Both the position numbers and the translations under genes were made by a program. DNA of 64,000 nt from Secundilactobacillus angelensis (GTDB lineage Bacteria; Bacillota; Bacilli; Lactobacillales; Lactobacillaceae). The notes under the pieces are model-generated. The model had not been told where the DNA came from, searched no databases, and saw nothing but the letters and a program-made list of their open reading frames with translations. Position 1 is the first letter of the stretch; the number at the start of each line of letters is the position of its first letter. Location: contig NZ_JAAXLJ010000005.1 in assembly GCF_012641075.1 (NCBI RefSeq), positions 62,001 to 126,000 on the forward strand, given 5' to 3'. Shown here one piece after another: positions 42,438 to 54,158 of this stretch.

Positions 42438-43793
42438 CTATAATCGATACTGTTTAAAAGCTTGGAAATCAGCTGCGACTTGATCGACATAGGCAACAGT
42501 CCACGTTTGAATAGCACTGTCAAATTTATCGGAATGGCCGGTGTATCCCAAAATTACGCCAGCAGTTGGGCTTTGAGCATGCCCAATCCCCAAAATCCAA
42601 GCACAGGTTTTCGCATAAGCATCGAATTGATCCCAGTCCAATAACGAAAGGTCGATAGAGGCTTTCATATCACGAAATTGGCGGACGTAGTAACTTCGAT
42701 TAGTCGTGGAGAAATAACCTAAGAAGGAATCCGATGCGGATTGGAGAATTTTTTGACAGTCCACGATTCGCTTACCTTCATTGAGTTCATACTGAACGTT
42801 GTCCTCATTCAGTTGATCGGCCAGCTGACGGTGTGGTAGGGCTTCTTTAATTTGCAAGATGAGGTGCGACTCGTCCGTTCCAGTTAATAGTAGCAGGTAA
42901 CAACGAGAGCCAAAACTGCCGACGCCGACGCTATGGCGGACAATATCAGTGACGTGATATTGCGACAACATTAAACTAACGTCAGGAGACAAGGTTTGCC
43001 GATATTGCGTGAGATATTTGGTAATGTGTTTTGTGACTTGATCATTAACGTGACGTGTCCGCGGCGGATTTTCCTTGAAGACTGTTTCGCCAGAGCTATT
43101 GGTAGTCGTAAACTTGCGGACGACCTGTTCCGAATCCCGTTTACCTGCTTTCTCGAGAAATTTTATAAGCTTTTTGGTGTGAACTTCTTTCGATGGAATC
43201 GTGTTGAGGACAGTTTTCACATCGTTAACGGGATAAAAGCGATTCAGCGCGGTAAGTTCAAACATGTTTTGGAGACTTTTACGGTAGGTTTCACCGAGTT
43301 CTTTGATCAGCTGCTGCAGACCATTTTCGTCAAATGAATTTTCACGGCCAGCTAACAGAGTGCTGACTGCTAAACGTTTAACGTCCCACTCGAAGGGGTT
43401 GATGCCAGCTTCATCAAAGTCGTTCAGGTCAAACAAGAGGTTGCGTTCTGGTGAACCGAAAAAGCCGAAGTTGCCAATGTGAGCATCACCGCAAATGACC
43501 GCATGAATTGGCGAATTTATCTGGTGTGCCAAATCGTATTCCATTAATTCGGCGGTGCCACGGAAAAAGGAAAAACTCGATTGGGTCATGCGCTGGGTCC
43601 GTTCAGGTAATAACTCTGGAATCAAAATCGCACGAACTTGGTCCATGAGCTGATTGGGATCACGATCCATTGCGTTGTATTCTCCAAGCTGTTCAAAGGG
43701 AAAGGCCTCTCTGAGTTTTTTGCCAAACTTTTTTTGCTGTTTTAACGATTGCTGTACGAATAACTGACTAAAATCAAATGGTTTCACACTCAT
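42438..43793 (-). CDS. DUF2252 family protein (kinase-like fold)
   Basis: A 451-residue DUF2252 protein. Blocks with a phosphotransferase look are AVICGDAHIGNFGFFGSPERNLLFDLNDFDEA, and SVGVGSFGSRCYLLLLTG further on; the family is related to aminoglycoside phosphotransferase-like kinases, but no reaction is assured. The start 43793 follows GAGGGG. It is a single minus-strand gene with its own terminator. Confidence 0.85.
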   Translation of the reverse strand: MSVKPFDFSQLFVQQSLKQQKKFGKKLREAFPFEQLGEYNAMDRDPNQLMDQVRAILIPELLPERTQRMTQSSFSFFRGTAELMEYDLAHQINSPIHAVICGDAHIGNFGFFGSPERNLLFDLNDFDEAGINPFEWDVKRLAVSTLLAGRENSFDENGLQQLIKELGETYRKSLQNMFELTALNRFYPVNDVKTVLNTIPSKEVHTKKLIKFLEKAGKRDSEQVVRKFTTTNSSGETVFKENPPRTRHVNDQVTKHITKYLTQYRQTLSPDVSLMLSQYHVTDIVRHSVGVGSFGSRCYLLLLTGTDESHLILQIKEALPHRQLADQLNEDNVQYELNEGKRIVDCQKILQSASDSFLGYFSTTNRSYYVRQFRDMKASIDLSLLDWDQFDAYAKTCAWILGIGHAQSPTAGVILGYTGHSDKFDSAIQTWTVAYVDQVAADFQAFKQYRL

Positions 43794-43977
43794 AGCTGGG
43801 CCCCTCACATTAGTTGTTAGGTTTAGTTTAACACGCAACAGTCTGAATGTAGCAAGCAGATAGAAAGCCAATGCAATCGAAAATTAAAGATGGTAAAATT
43901 GAAAAGAGTTTCAGAAATTCAAAAAATCGTAATTGTTTAGTAAAATTTTTACTATTTTTCCGCTTTTCGGCTTATAC

Positions 43978-43991
43978 TGAAAGCGGAGACA
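43978..43991 (+). promoter_or_regulatory. Candidate cre (CcpA) site at the pgm promoter
   Basis: TGAAAGCGGAGACA fits the cre consensus TGWAANCGNTNWCA except one base. It overlaps the end of a TATACT -10 (43973-43978), where CcpA binding would repress or tune pgm by carbon source. Confidence 0.5.
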
Positions 43992-44034
43992 TAATTGAGA
44001 ATGAGTAATTTAAACTAAGAGGAGTGGCGATACG

Positions 44035-45762
44035 ATGACTTGGCAAGATAACTATCAAGTATGGAAGAACTATCAAGACTTGGATCCAGCACTAGCACAA
44101 GAACTAGTTGATATGGCGGATGATCAAGAAGCACTGGAAAACGCCTTTACAAAACCAATGGCGTTTGGAACGGCAGGGATGCGAGGCTTGATTGGTCCCG
44201 GAATTGGTCAAATGAACCTTTATACCGTGGGTGCAGCTGCTGAAGGGCTAGCCCGCTTCATGGATACTTTATCTGACGAAGACAAGCAACGTGGGGTAGC
44301 AATCAGTTTCGACTCCCGTTATCAATCGCGAGAATTTGCCCATCATTCTGCACAGGTACTTGGTGCACATGGGATTCCAAGCTTTGTTTTCGATGATATT
44401 CGACCAACACCAGAATTATCATTTGCTGTCCGTCACTTACACACTTACGCTGGGATCATGATTACGGCTAGTCATAATCCTAAGCAGTACAACGGGTTTA
44501 AAATCTATGGTCCAGATGGTGGTCAAATGCCGCCAAAGGCCGCTGATCAAATTACCGAGTACGTTAACGGTATCGATAACATGTTCACCGTTAAAACTGT
44601 GAAGGAAACAACCCTGAGAAAGCAAAACCTCGTTCACATCATTGGTGAAGATGTTGATGAAGACTATCTGGCTGGTGTTAAAGCAGTTTCAGTCAATCCT
44701 AAGCTGATCGATGAAGTTGGTAAGGACATGACGCTGATTTACACACCATTGCATGGAACTGGGCACATCATTGGCTACCGGGCATTGAAAGATGCCGGCT
44801 ACAATCACTTTACGATGGTCAAGGAACAAGCCATTGCTGATCCTGAATTTCCAACCGTTACTCATCCAAATCCCGAATTTCCAGAGGCCTTTAACATGGC
44901 GATTGAGCTAGGTAAAAAAGAGGGCGCTGACCTGTTAGTTGCCACTGACCCTGATGCTGACCGTTTAGGTGCTGCTGTTCGGATGCCGAATGGCGACTAT
45001 CAACTGATGACCGGTAACCAGATTGCTTCAGTTTTATTGAACTACATCTTGAAGGCTAAGCAAGACGCCGGCAAATTACCTGCAGACGGCATGGTCGTTA
45101 AGTCCATTGTCTCCACTGAATTGGCAACTAAGATTGCTGATCACTACGGCGTCAAGATGGTCAACGTGCTGACTGGTTTTAAATACATTGCCGAGCAGAT
45201 TAAATTGGCTGAACAAAATCATGATCACACGTTCCTATTTGGGTTTGAGGAAAGCTTCGGTTACTTGATCAACCCATTTGTTCGGGATAAGGATGCGATT
45301 CAGTCAACTATCTTGCTGGCCGAAGTTGCTGCTGATTACAAGCAGCAGGGACTGACCCTTTATGACGGGATTCAACAACTATACAAAACGTATGGTTACT
45401 TTAAAGAAAAGACGACTGCCAAGGAATTTGACGGTGTCGATGGTGCTGACAAGATGGCTGCAATCATGAAGTCACTGCGGGCGAGCCAACCAACAGAGTT
45501 TGCTGGTGTTAAAGTTGAAACCACCGATGATTATCAAACTCAAGTTGCGACTCACCAGGATGGCAGTACCGAAAAGTTGACTCTACCAGTTTCAAACGTC
45601 TTGAAGTATTGGTTGGCGGATGGAACCTGGATTGCTGTTCGGCCTTCAGGGACTGAACCCAAGATCAAGTTTTACATTGGCACTAACGGCAAGACGGATG
45701 AAAAAGCTACTCAAAAATTAACCGATTTCGAAAACGCACTGAATCAGTGGGTAGAAGATTAA
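44035..45762 (+). CDS. pgm: Phosphoglucomutase (alpha-D-glucose-1,6-bisphosphate dependent)
   Basis: A 575-residue alpha-D-phosphohexomutase. The phosphoserine is Ser146 in ITASHNPKQYNGFK, the metal loop is TDPDADRLG, the sugar-binding loop is GFEESFGY and the phosphate-binding loop is RPSGTEPKIKFY. It links glucose 1-phosphate and glucose 6-phosphate, so it feeds the product of the neighbouring galactose genes into glycolysis and supplies UDP-glucose synthesis. GAGGAG precedes the ATG. Confidence 0.96.
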   Translation: MTWQDNYQVWKNYQDLDPALAQELVDMADDQEALENAFTKPMAFGTAGMRGLIGPGIGQMNLYTVGAAAEGLARFMDTLSDEDKQRGVAISFDSRYQSREFAHHSAQVLGAHGIPSFVFDDIRPTPELSFAVRHLHTYAGIMITASHNPKQYNGFKIYGPDGGQMPPKAADQITEYVNGIDNMFTVKTVKETTLRKQNLVHIIGEDVDEDYLAGVKAVSVNPKLIDEVGKDMTLIYTPLHGTGHIIGYRALKDAGYNHFTMVKEQAIADPEFPTVTHPNPEFPEAFNMAIELGKKEGADLLVATDPDADRLGAAVRMPNGDYQLMTGNQIASVLLNYILKAKQDAGKLPADGMVVKSIVSTELATKIADHYGVKMVNVLTGFKYIAEQIKLAEQNHDHTFLFGFEESFGYLINPFVRDKDAIQSTILLAEVAADYKQQGLTLYDGIQQLYKTYGYFKEKTTAKEFDGVDGADKMAAIMKSLRASQPTEFAGVKVETTDDYQTQVATHQDGSTEKLTLPVSNVLKYWLADGTWIAVRPSGTEPKIKFYIGTNGKTDEKATQKLTDFENALNQWVED

Positions 45763-45788
45763 AGGTGAGTCAGTTTCTATTAACAAAT

Positions 45789-45849
45789 AAATAAAGGCGG
45801 TTTAGTTTGCTCAATCGGAGGGTTGAACAGATTGAATCGCCTTTATTTT
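45789..45849. terminator. Terminator of pgm
   Basis: AAATAAAGGCG pairs with CGCCTTTATTT around a longer loop and ends in a T-rich stretch. Confidence 0.75.
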
Positions 45850-45897
45850 ACTCATATACGCCTTTGAAAAATTTGTTAAATATTGATTTTACGCTAA

Positions 45898-45911
45898 AGA
45901 AAACGATTTCA
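45898..45911 (+). promoter_or_regulatory. Candidate cre (CcpA) site upstream of galK
   Basis: AGAAAACGATTTCA fits the cre consensus TGWAANCGNTNWCA except for the first base. It lies 7 bp upstream of the -35 box of the gal promoter, so catabolite control of the gal operon is likely. Confidence 0.55.
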
Positions 45912-45918
45912 TTTTTCG

Positions 45919-45947
45919 TTGACAATCACGTGAATTTAGGTTAAGTT
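45919..45947 (+). promoter_or_regulatory. Promoter of the gal operon
   Basis: A consensus TTGACA (45919-45924) is followed after 17 bases by TAAGTT (45942-45947), a weak -10, 41 bp before the galK ATG. Confidence 0.6.
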
Positions 45948-45988
45948 AGAGGTAGTAAAAATTTAGTAAAATTTGTGGAGGCATAATT

Positions 45989-47161
45989 ATGGACTATCAG
46001 AGCTTAAAAGACGAATTCAATCAAGCTTTTGGCTACGCAGGTGAACGTGTCTACTTTTCACCAGGTCGAATCAATCTAATTGGTGAACATACCGATTACA
46101 ATGGCGGTCATGTTTTTCCTTGCGCAATCACCATGGGCACATACGGTGTTTACGCAGCCCGTAAAGATGATCAAGTTCGACTTTATTCCGCCAACCTTCC
46201 AGACGCAGGTATTTTAACTTTTCCAATTGATAAACTAGACTTTGATAAAAACGATAGCTGGGCTAAGTTCCCACGCGGTGTCATGTATGAGATGGCTAAG
46301 CAGGGTAAGACGGTTAACCATGGTTTTGATCTCTTCGTTCACGGAGATTTACCAGATGCATCAGGTTTGTCTTCGTCAGCATCAATCGAACTGTTGATTG
46401 GTAACATTTTAAACCAAGAGTTTGACTGGGGTGTTGATCAAATGACGTTGATCAAGAATGGCCAAGCAGTTGAAAACGATTATTTAGGCCTTAATACTGG
46501 TATCCTCGATCAATTCGCTATCGGCATGGGCAAGAAGAACCAAGCCGTATTGCTTGATGCTAATACCATGAAATATGAATACGTTCCCGTTGAATTGGGC
46601 GACAACGTTATCGTCATCATGAACACTAACAAGCGCCGTGAACTGACAGATTCTAAGTACAACGAACGTCGGTCAGAATGTGAAAAAGCGGTGGCGCTTT
46701 TACAAAAGGGCGGCGTTGACGTTAAGACACTGGGTGATCTAACGCAAGAAGAATTCGATAAGGATGCTTACTTGGTCAACGATGACACCTTAATTAAACG
46801 TGCCCGCCACGCGGTAATCGAAAACCAGCGGACGTTGCGTGCCAAGAAGGCTTTGAGTAATGGTCAGCTTGAAGAATTCGGTAAGTTAGTTAATGCGTCG
46901 CACGTTTCACTGCACTATGACTATGAAGTTACCGGTCAGGAATTGGATACTTTAGCTGAGACCGCATGGAAGCAACCGGGTGTCTTGGGCGCTCGTATGA
47001 CTGGTGCCGGTTTCGGTGGCTGTGCAATTGCTATTGTTAACAAGGCTAACGTTGATGACTTCATTAAGAATGTCGGTAATGTTTACAAGCAAGAAATTGG
47101 TTATGAAGCCAGCTTCTACGTTGCAAGCATTGGTGATGGCCCTAAGGAACTTAAAGCTTAA
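45989..47161 (+). CDS. galK: Galactokinase
   Basis: A 390-residue GHMP kinase that phosphorylates galactose at C1. The galactokinase signature is GRINLIGEHTDYNGGHVFP, the ATP-binding motif 2 is GDLPDASGLSSSASIELL, and motif 3 is GARMTGAGFGGCAIAIV. GGAGG is 8 bases before the ATG. It is the first gene of galK-galE-galT-galR, the Leloir pathway. Confidence 0.97.
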   Translation: MDYQSLKDEFNQAFGYAGERVYFSPGRINLIGEHTDYNGGHVFPCAITMGTYGVYAARKDDQVRLYSANLPDAGILTFPIDKLDFDKNDSWAKFPRGVMYEMAKQGKTVNHGFDLFVHGDLPDASGLSSSASIELLIGNILNQEFDWGVDQMTLIKNGQAVENDYLGLNTGILDQFAIGMGKKNQAVLLDANTMKYEYVPVELGDNVIVIMNTNKRRELTDSKYNERRSECEKAVALLQKGGVDVKTLGDLTQEEFDKDAYLVNDDTLIKRARHAVIENQRTLRAKKALSNGQLEEFGKLVNASHVSLHYDYEVTGQELDTLAETAWKQPGVLGARMTGAGFGGCAIAIVNKANVDDFIKNVGNVYKQEIGYEASFYVASIGDGPKELKA

Positions 47162-47249
47162 TAGTTATCACAAGGCGCAAAGCAATTAAACCTGCAGAGC
47201 GCTTTTATATCGGAATTAGGTCAAAGAGAAAGCATGGAGGTAATTAATT

Positions 47250-48254
47250 ATGACAGTTGTTGTATTAGGTGGTGCGGGCTATATTGGTTCACACACTGTT
47301 GATCGATTAGTTGAAAAGGGGTATGACGTGGCCGTAATCGATAATTTGATCACAGGTCATCGGGCAGCGGTTAACCCCAAAGCCCGTTTTTACCAAGGTG
47401 ATATTCGTGACCGCGCCTTCTTGGATGAAGTTTTTAATCAGGAAACTGACGTGGAAGGGATTATTCACTTCGCAGCCTTTTCAATTGTGCCAGAATCCAT
47501 GAGTAACCCACTGAAGTACTTTGATAACAACACTGGTGGCATGATTACCTTGCTTAAAGCAATGAAGGATCACGACATTAAGCGGATCATCTTCAGTTCA
47601 ACCGCAGCAACTTACGGTGAACCAAAGCAGATTCCAATCAAGGAAACTGATCCTCAAATTCCAACTAACCCATATGGTGAAAGCAAGTTAGCCATGGAAA
47701 AGATTATTCACTGGTCTGATGTGGCATATGGTATTAAGTTCGTGGCTTTACGTTACTTCAACGTTGCGGGTGCCAAAGCTGATGGCTCAATCGGTGAAGA
47801 CCACCATCCAGAAACCCACCTGATTCCAATCATTTTGCAAGTTGCTGCGGGTGAACGTACCGGCTTAAAGATCTTTGGTACCGACTATCCTACTAAGGAT
47901 GGGACTAACGTGCGTGACTACGTCCATGTTGTGGACTTAGCGGATGCACATATCCTGGCTTTGGAATACCTGAAGGCGGGCAATGATAGTGATGCCTTTA
48001 ACCTTGGGTCATCAACTGGGTTCTCTAACAAGCAGATTCTGGAAGCTGCACGTGAAGCAACTGGACAACCAATTCCCGCTGAAGACGCCCCTCGCCGTGC
48101 CGGTGATCCAAGTACCTTAATTGCGGCCAGTGATAAAGCACGTAAAGTCTTAGGTTGGAAACCACAATACGACGACGTGAAAGAAATTATTAAGACTGCC
48201 TGGAACTGGAAGCAAACACATCCAAAGGGCTACAATGACCGAGGTGAAGCCTAA
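47250..48254 (+). CDS. galE: UDP-glucose 4-epimerase
   Basis: A 334-residue short-chain dehydrogenase-type epimerase. The NAD motif is GGAGYIGSH and the catalytic Ser/Tyr/Lys set is seen in FSSTAATYG and [11 protein letters not shown]. It interconverts UDP-galactose and UDP-glucose. GGAGGT precedes the ATG. It lies between galK and galT with galT starting 1 bp after its stop. Confidence 0.97.
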   Translation: MTVVVLGGAGYIGSHTVDRLVEKGYDVAVIDNLITGHRAAVNPKARFYQGDIRDRAFLDEVFNQETDVEGIIHFAAFSIVPESMSNPLKYFDNNTGGMITLLKAMKDHDIKRIIFSSTAATYGEPKQIPIKETDPQIPTNPYGESKLAMEKIIHWSDVAYGIKFVALRYFNVAGAKADGSIGEDHHPETHLIPIILQVAAGERTGLKIFGTDYPTKDGTNVRDYVHVVDLADAHILALEYLKAGNDSDAFNLGSSTGFSNKQILEAAREATGQPIPAEDAPRRAGDPSTLIAASDKARKVLGWKPQYDDVKEIIKTAWNWKQTHPKGYNDRGEA

Positions 48255-48255
48255 A

Positions 48256-50740
<2,485 letters not shown>

Positions 50741-50764
50741 ATAGTCTAATTTGATAGAAAGTTT

Positions 50765-50803
50765 AAAAATCTAGCAAGGCGGTTTAGCCGAGCTAGATTT
50801 TTT
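50765..50803. terminator. Terminator of the gal operon
   Basis: AAAAATCTAGC pairs with GCTAGATTTTT, with an inner GGCGG/CCG hairpin, and a T-run follows. Confidence 0.87.
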
Positions 50804-50975
50804 GCGTATTCTGATTCACAAATAAAAAAAATTAGGCCGTGAAACGTTGCTGATACGACACTGAAATACCACCTTAAATAGTGAACTAGTGAAAAGTGTT
50901 GTAAAGATTCTCGATGCATGTTAGATTAATGATTCAATAAATACAGCGATTATTTATGATTTGATAAAAATATTT
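50804..50975. other. AT-rich intergenic stretch, no feature seen
   Basis: Between the gal terminator and the promoter of the dehydrogenase gene I see no reading frame, repeat or RNA motif. Confidence 0.4.
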
Positions 50976-51003
50976 TTGACAAATTTAAAAAAATCACGAT
51001 AAT
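50976..51003 (+). promoter_or_regulatory. Candidate promoter of the LDH-family gene
   Basis: A consensus TTGACA (50976-50981) is followed after 16 bases by GATAAT (50998-51003). A second TATAAT at 51039-51044 has no good -35. The leader would be about 100 or 55 bases. Confidence 0.5.
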
Positions 51004-51105
51004 TTTTAAAAAAGTAAACATTTTTTGACGAAATGCAGTATAATGAATGTGACATAAATAACAAACACATTGGGTATCAGGATCGACTGAAAGGAGACCA
51101 TCATT

Positions 51106-52035
51106 ATGATTAAAAAACACCGTAAAGTATTACTAGTGGGTGACGGCGCAGTTGGCTCATCATTTGCATTCTCACTTCTTCAAAACTGTGGCATCGATGA
51201 ATTAGTCATCGTTGACATTCAAAAAGAACACGCTGAGGGTGATAGTCTTGATTTGGAAGACCTGACACCAATGATGATGCCAGCTCAAATCAGAACTGGC
51301 GAATATTCAGACGCTGCGGATGCAGATATTGTGGTTCTGACCGCTGGCGTTCCCCGTAAGCCAGGTGAAACTCGCTTAGACCTTGTCAATAAGAACACTA
51401 AGATTTTGGAATCAATCGTTACGCCAGTTGTTAATAGCGGTTTTAATGGGGTCTTTGTTGTTTCTGCTAACCCAGTTGACATCCTGACTGCTTTGACTCA
51501 ACATATTTCTGGCTTCCCTAAGAACCGTGTTATCGGTACCGGTACCTCATTAGATAGTGCCCGCTTACAAGTGGCGCTCAGCAAGGAATTAGATGTCAGC
51601 ACCAGTGATGTTGACGCCTACGTCTTAGGCGAACACGGCGACAGTTCATTTGCTGCTTATAATGAAGCAACGGTTAACGGTCAACCATTATTGAGCTTAC
51701 CAAACGTCGATCGTGACCGTTTAGCTCAGATTGAAGAAGACGTTAAGAAAAAGGGTGGCGCCATCATCAGCCGTAAGGGCGCAACGTTCTACGGTGTTGC
51801 TGTCAGCTTGATGAAGATTTGCCGGGCCATCCTGTTAGATGAAAACCTGGTAATGCCAATTTCAGCACCAGTCAGTGGCCAATATGGTTTGGAAGATGGC
51901 TATATCGGTACACCAGCCGTTATTAACGGTAGTGGTATTCGTCAGGTGATTGAAGTTAGTTTAACTGACGAAGAAACCGTCAAGATGCAAGAATCAGCAC
52001 GGAAGATGAACGAAGTTTTACTCGCTGCTGAATAA
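51106..52035 (+). CDS. L-lactate/malate dehydrogenase family protein with Arg at the specificity position
   Basis: A 309-residue NAD-dependent enzyme of the LDH/MDH superfamily: Rossmann loop LLVGDGAVGSSFAF, catalytic Arg90 in GETRLDL, substrate Arg in GTSLDSARLQ and catalytic His in LGEHGDSSF. The overall build is LDH-like. At the specificity position (Gln102 in standard numbering) the sequence is AGVPRKPGETR, with Arg84 instead of Gln, as in malate dehydrogenases. It may use oxaloacetate or other 2-oxoacids instead of, or beside, pyruvate. AAAGGAG precedes the ATG. Confidence 0.85.
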   Translation: MIKKHRKVLLVGDGAVGSSFAFSLLQNCGIDELVIVDIQKEHAEGDSLDLEDLTPMMMPAQIRTGEYSDAADADIVVLTAGVPRKPGETRLDLVNKNTKILESIVTPVVNSGFNGVFVVSANPVDILTALTQHISGFPKNRVIGTGTSLDSARLQVALSKELDVSTSDVDAYVLGEHGDSSFAAYNEATVNGQPLLSLPNVDRDRLAQIEEDVKKKGGAIISRKGATFYGVAVSLMKICRAILLDENLVMPISAPVSGQYGLEDGYIGTPAVINGSGIRQVIEVSLTDEETVKMQESARKMNEVLLAAE

Positions 52036-52059
52036 TTAACTGTTAAAATAGAATTAATT

Positions 52060-52098
52060 AAACGAGTTGGGTAAGCAATTACTGACAACTCGTTTTTT
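52060..52098. terminator. Terminator of the LDH-family gene
   Basis: AAACGAGTTG pairs with CAACTCGTTT, followed by a T-run. Confidence 0.83.
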
Positions 52099-52113
52099 AG
52101 TTGAGGTGGAAAA

Positions 52114-52896
52114 ATGGACTTTATTACAAGCGATCACGTCAAACTTTCCTATACGGATGAGGGCGATGGTCAACCAGTGTTATTGCTAGGCGGTATTGGT
52201 AGCTACCGAGAGATCTGGTTACCCACTAAGCAGTTTTTGATTGCAGCCGGTTACCGGGTAATTAACTTAGATGCTAGAAATCAGGGTGCTTCACAGCGGA
52301 CAATTAAAGGTAGACGGATCAGTAGGCACGCAATCGACGTGCAGGAATTGTTGGCACACCTAGAAGTGAATCAGGTGATTGGTGTCGGTAATTCCATGGG
52401 TGCCAGCACGCTGTTTGCGTACGTGTCGTTGTTTGGTACACAACAGTTCAGTGCTATTGTTGATATTGATCAAAGTCCTAAAATGATCAGCGATAAAACG
52501 TGGCAGTATGGGTTTAAGGGGCTGACTTGGGAAACCTTTCCTGGGATGCTAAAATTCCCGTTAGGCTCGGGAACCGCCACGCCAGTTTCCGAAGAGGTCC
52601 GTGCCGGTGTTCAGACTGCTAGACAGGCCCATCCGTATGATAGTGACGAAAATTATGCTTGTCTGGTAGACCATGCTTTCCAAGATTGGCGGGACGTCCT
52701 GTTGGGTTTACAGGTACCCTTATTAGTGATTGCTGGGGGAAAGTCGCCTTATTTTGATCCGAAATTTGCGAAAGCTGCAGCTAATTTGGCGCCACAGGGA
52801 CAGTCACAAGTCATCAATAATGCCGGCCATATAGTGATGGCTGAACAACCAGCAGCGTTTAATGAAGTGTTGGCTACCTTTCTGAAACAGCTATGA
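52114..52896 (+). CDS. Alpha/beta hydrolase
   Basis: A 260-residue alpha/beta-hydrolase-fold protein. The nucleophile elbow is GVGNSMGAS, the oxyanion region LLLGGIGSYREIW, an acid near VPLLVIAGGKSPYFDP, and the catalytic His in NNAGHIVMAEQP. It lacks a signal peptide and is cytoplasmic. The substrate is unknown; esterase or haloperoxidase-like activities are possible. GAGGTGG precedes the ATG. Confidence 0.82.
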   Translation: MDFITSDHVKLSYTDEGDGQPVLLLGGIGSYREIWLPTKQFLIAAGYRVINLDARNQGASQRTIKGRRISRHAIDVQELLAHLEVNQVIGVGNSMGASTLFAYVSLFGTQQFSAIVDIDQSPKMISDKTWQYGFKGLTWETFPGMLKFPLGSGTATPVSEEVRAGVQTARQAHPYDSDENYACLVDHAFQDWRDVLLGLQVPLLVIAGGKSPYFDPKFAKAAANLAPQGQSQVINNAGHIVMAEQPAAFNEVLATFLKQL

Positions 52897-52922
52897 ACAA
52901 ATGACCAGTGTTGGCTCAAGTA

Positions 52923-52963
52923 AAAAAAGCACTATTCGGCTAGAAAGTCGAAATAGTGCTTTT
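52923..52963. terminator. Bidirectional terminator between the hydrolase gene and citR
   Basis: AAAAGCACTATT pairs with AATAGTGCTTTT with A- and T-runs outside, between convergent genes. Confidence 0.85.
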
Positions 52964-52977
52964 AATTTACTCTCAGA

Positions 52978-53928
52978 TTATGATCGATCCATTTCAAGCA
53001 AAACGCGATTGGCAACGGACTCGTTGGTGACAAAGTCCGTTAACAGACCACCGCGTAGTGCACCCAATAAAGCGCGTCCTTTGAACTTACTCTTGACGAT
53101 GGCTAACCGGTGCGGCACCGTCAAAATGGCATCTAGTGATGCGCCAAAGAGCTTATCGTGACCGGTATTTAGAATATGCCCGTCAATGTCATACGGACGG
53201 CCGTACAGCATCCCAGCGACATCGTCCGGTTCAATTTCTCCCAGGATCTCGTTGCGATGGTTACGCCAGAGGGGAATGGAATCTACAGAGGCCAATGTAC
53301 CGACACCGGCAAATAGCAGATCCATTTTAGCCATGGTAGTAAAGGCTGATACCAATGCTGGTTCCTGTTTTAGGGCAGTCCGGGTGGAATCGTTGATGAT
53401 GTATAAAGGTGCTGGAATCGTTCTGAAACTTGCACTGAACTTAGTCGCAGCCTTTTGAACTAACGGCGTCGCTCCAAGGGTTGAGTTGTATTTTAAATTA
53501 TCACCCATGAACTGAGTAAAGACGAGATCATCCATGATTTCAGACTGGAAATGGTTGATGACGTTGGCTACGGTACCACCCCAACCAACGCCAATCACCG
53601 TACTGCGGTGCAGCATGTCCTGAATTTCTTCAGCGGCAAATTCGACAACGTTTTCATAGTCTTCATTGGTATTATCGGCGTCTTTGAGAATGAAGGCGTT
53701 TTGAAGGTCAAACTGTTTCTTAAACCGTGCTTCCATCTCCATGTTTCGGTCAATGGGAGCATTGATTGAGATTTTAACTAAGCCATTGTTTAAGGCGTCA
53801 TCTAATGACTTAGTGATCAGATAACGGCTGAGATTGTATTTTTTAGATATTTGCGAAATGGTGAGTTTAGATAGGTAGTAATCACGGGCAATGTTCGCCA
53901 GTTGCTCGCGAGATTTCATGTTATCCAA
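52978..53928 (-). CDS. citR: Citrate cluster regulator, SorC/CitR family
   Basis: A 316-residue SorC/DeoR-like regulator with an N-terminal HTH (YLSKLTISQISKKYNLSRYLITKSLDDALNNGLV) and a sugar-phosphate-type effector domain (VIGVGWGGTVANVI, GVGTLAS). It starts at TTG 53928, downstream of AAAGGAGGA. It diverges from mae-citCDEFXG, the arrangement of CitR/CitI in Weissella and Leuconostoc, where it activates the operon in response to citrate. A palindrome in the shared gap is its likely target. Confidence 0.88.
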   Translation of the reverse strand: MDNMKSREQLANIARDYYLSKLTISQISKKYNLSRYLITKSLDDALNNGLVKISINAPIDRNMEMEARFKKQFDLQNAFILKDADNTNEDYENVVEFAAEEIQDMLHRSTVIGVGWGGTVANVINHFQSEIMDDLVFTQFMGDNLKYNSTLGATPLVQKAATKFSASFRTIPAPLYIINDSTRTALKQEPALVSAFTTMAKMDLLFAGVGTLASVDSIPLWRNHRNEILGEIEPDDVAGMLYGRPYDIDGHILNTGHDKLFGASLDAILTVPHRLAIVKSKFKGRALLGALRGGLLTDFVTNESVANRVLLEMDRS

Positions 53929-54044
53929 CGGGGTTCCTCCTTTAAAATCGGACATAAAAATCACTTCACCACTATCATATCATGTTCAAACCAAAATGCT
54001 CACTTTTTTAAACAGTTTTATCAGAACAGAAATTGTTATTTTAA

Positions 54045-54070
54045 AAATATAAAAAATCTGATTTATATTT
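54045..54070. promoter_or_regulatory. Candidate CitR operator
   Basis: AAATATAAA (54045-54053) and TTTATATTT (54062-54070) form a perfect 9-bp inverted repeat with 8 bases between. It overlaps the -35 box of the cit promoter. AT-rich operators in the divergent region are known for CitI/CitR of related bacteria. Confidence 0.55.
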
Positions 54071-54097
54071 GAAAAAGTTAAAAAGACGGAGTAAACT
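54069..54097 (+). promoter_or_regulatory. Promoter of the citrate operon
   Basis: TTGAAA (54069-54074) and TAAACT (54092-54097) are 17 bases apart, about 60 bp before the mae start. Confidence 0.6.
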
Positions 54098-54158
54098 ATA
54101 AGTGTAGTGGAGTTTGATAATAATATCACAAGTGTTTATTTTGGAAGGAATGGTGCGA

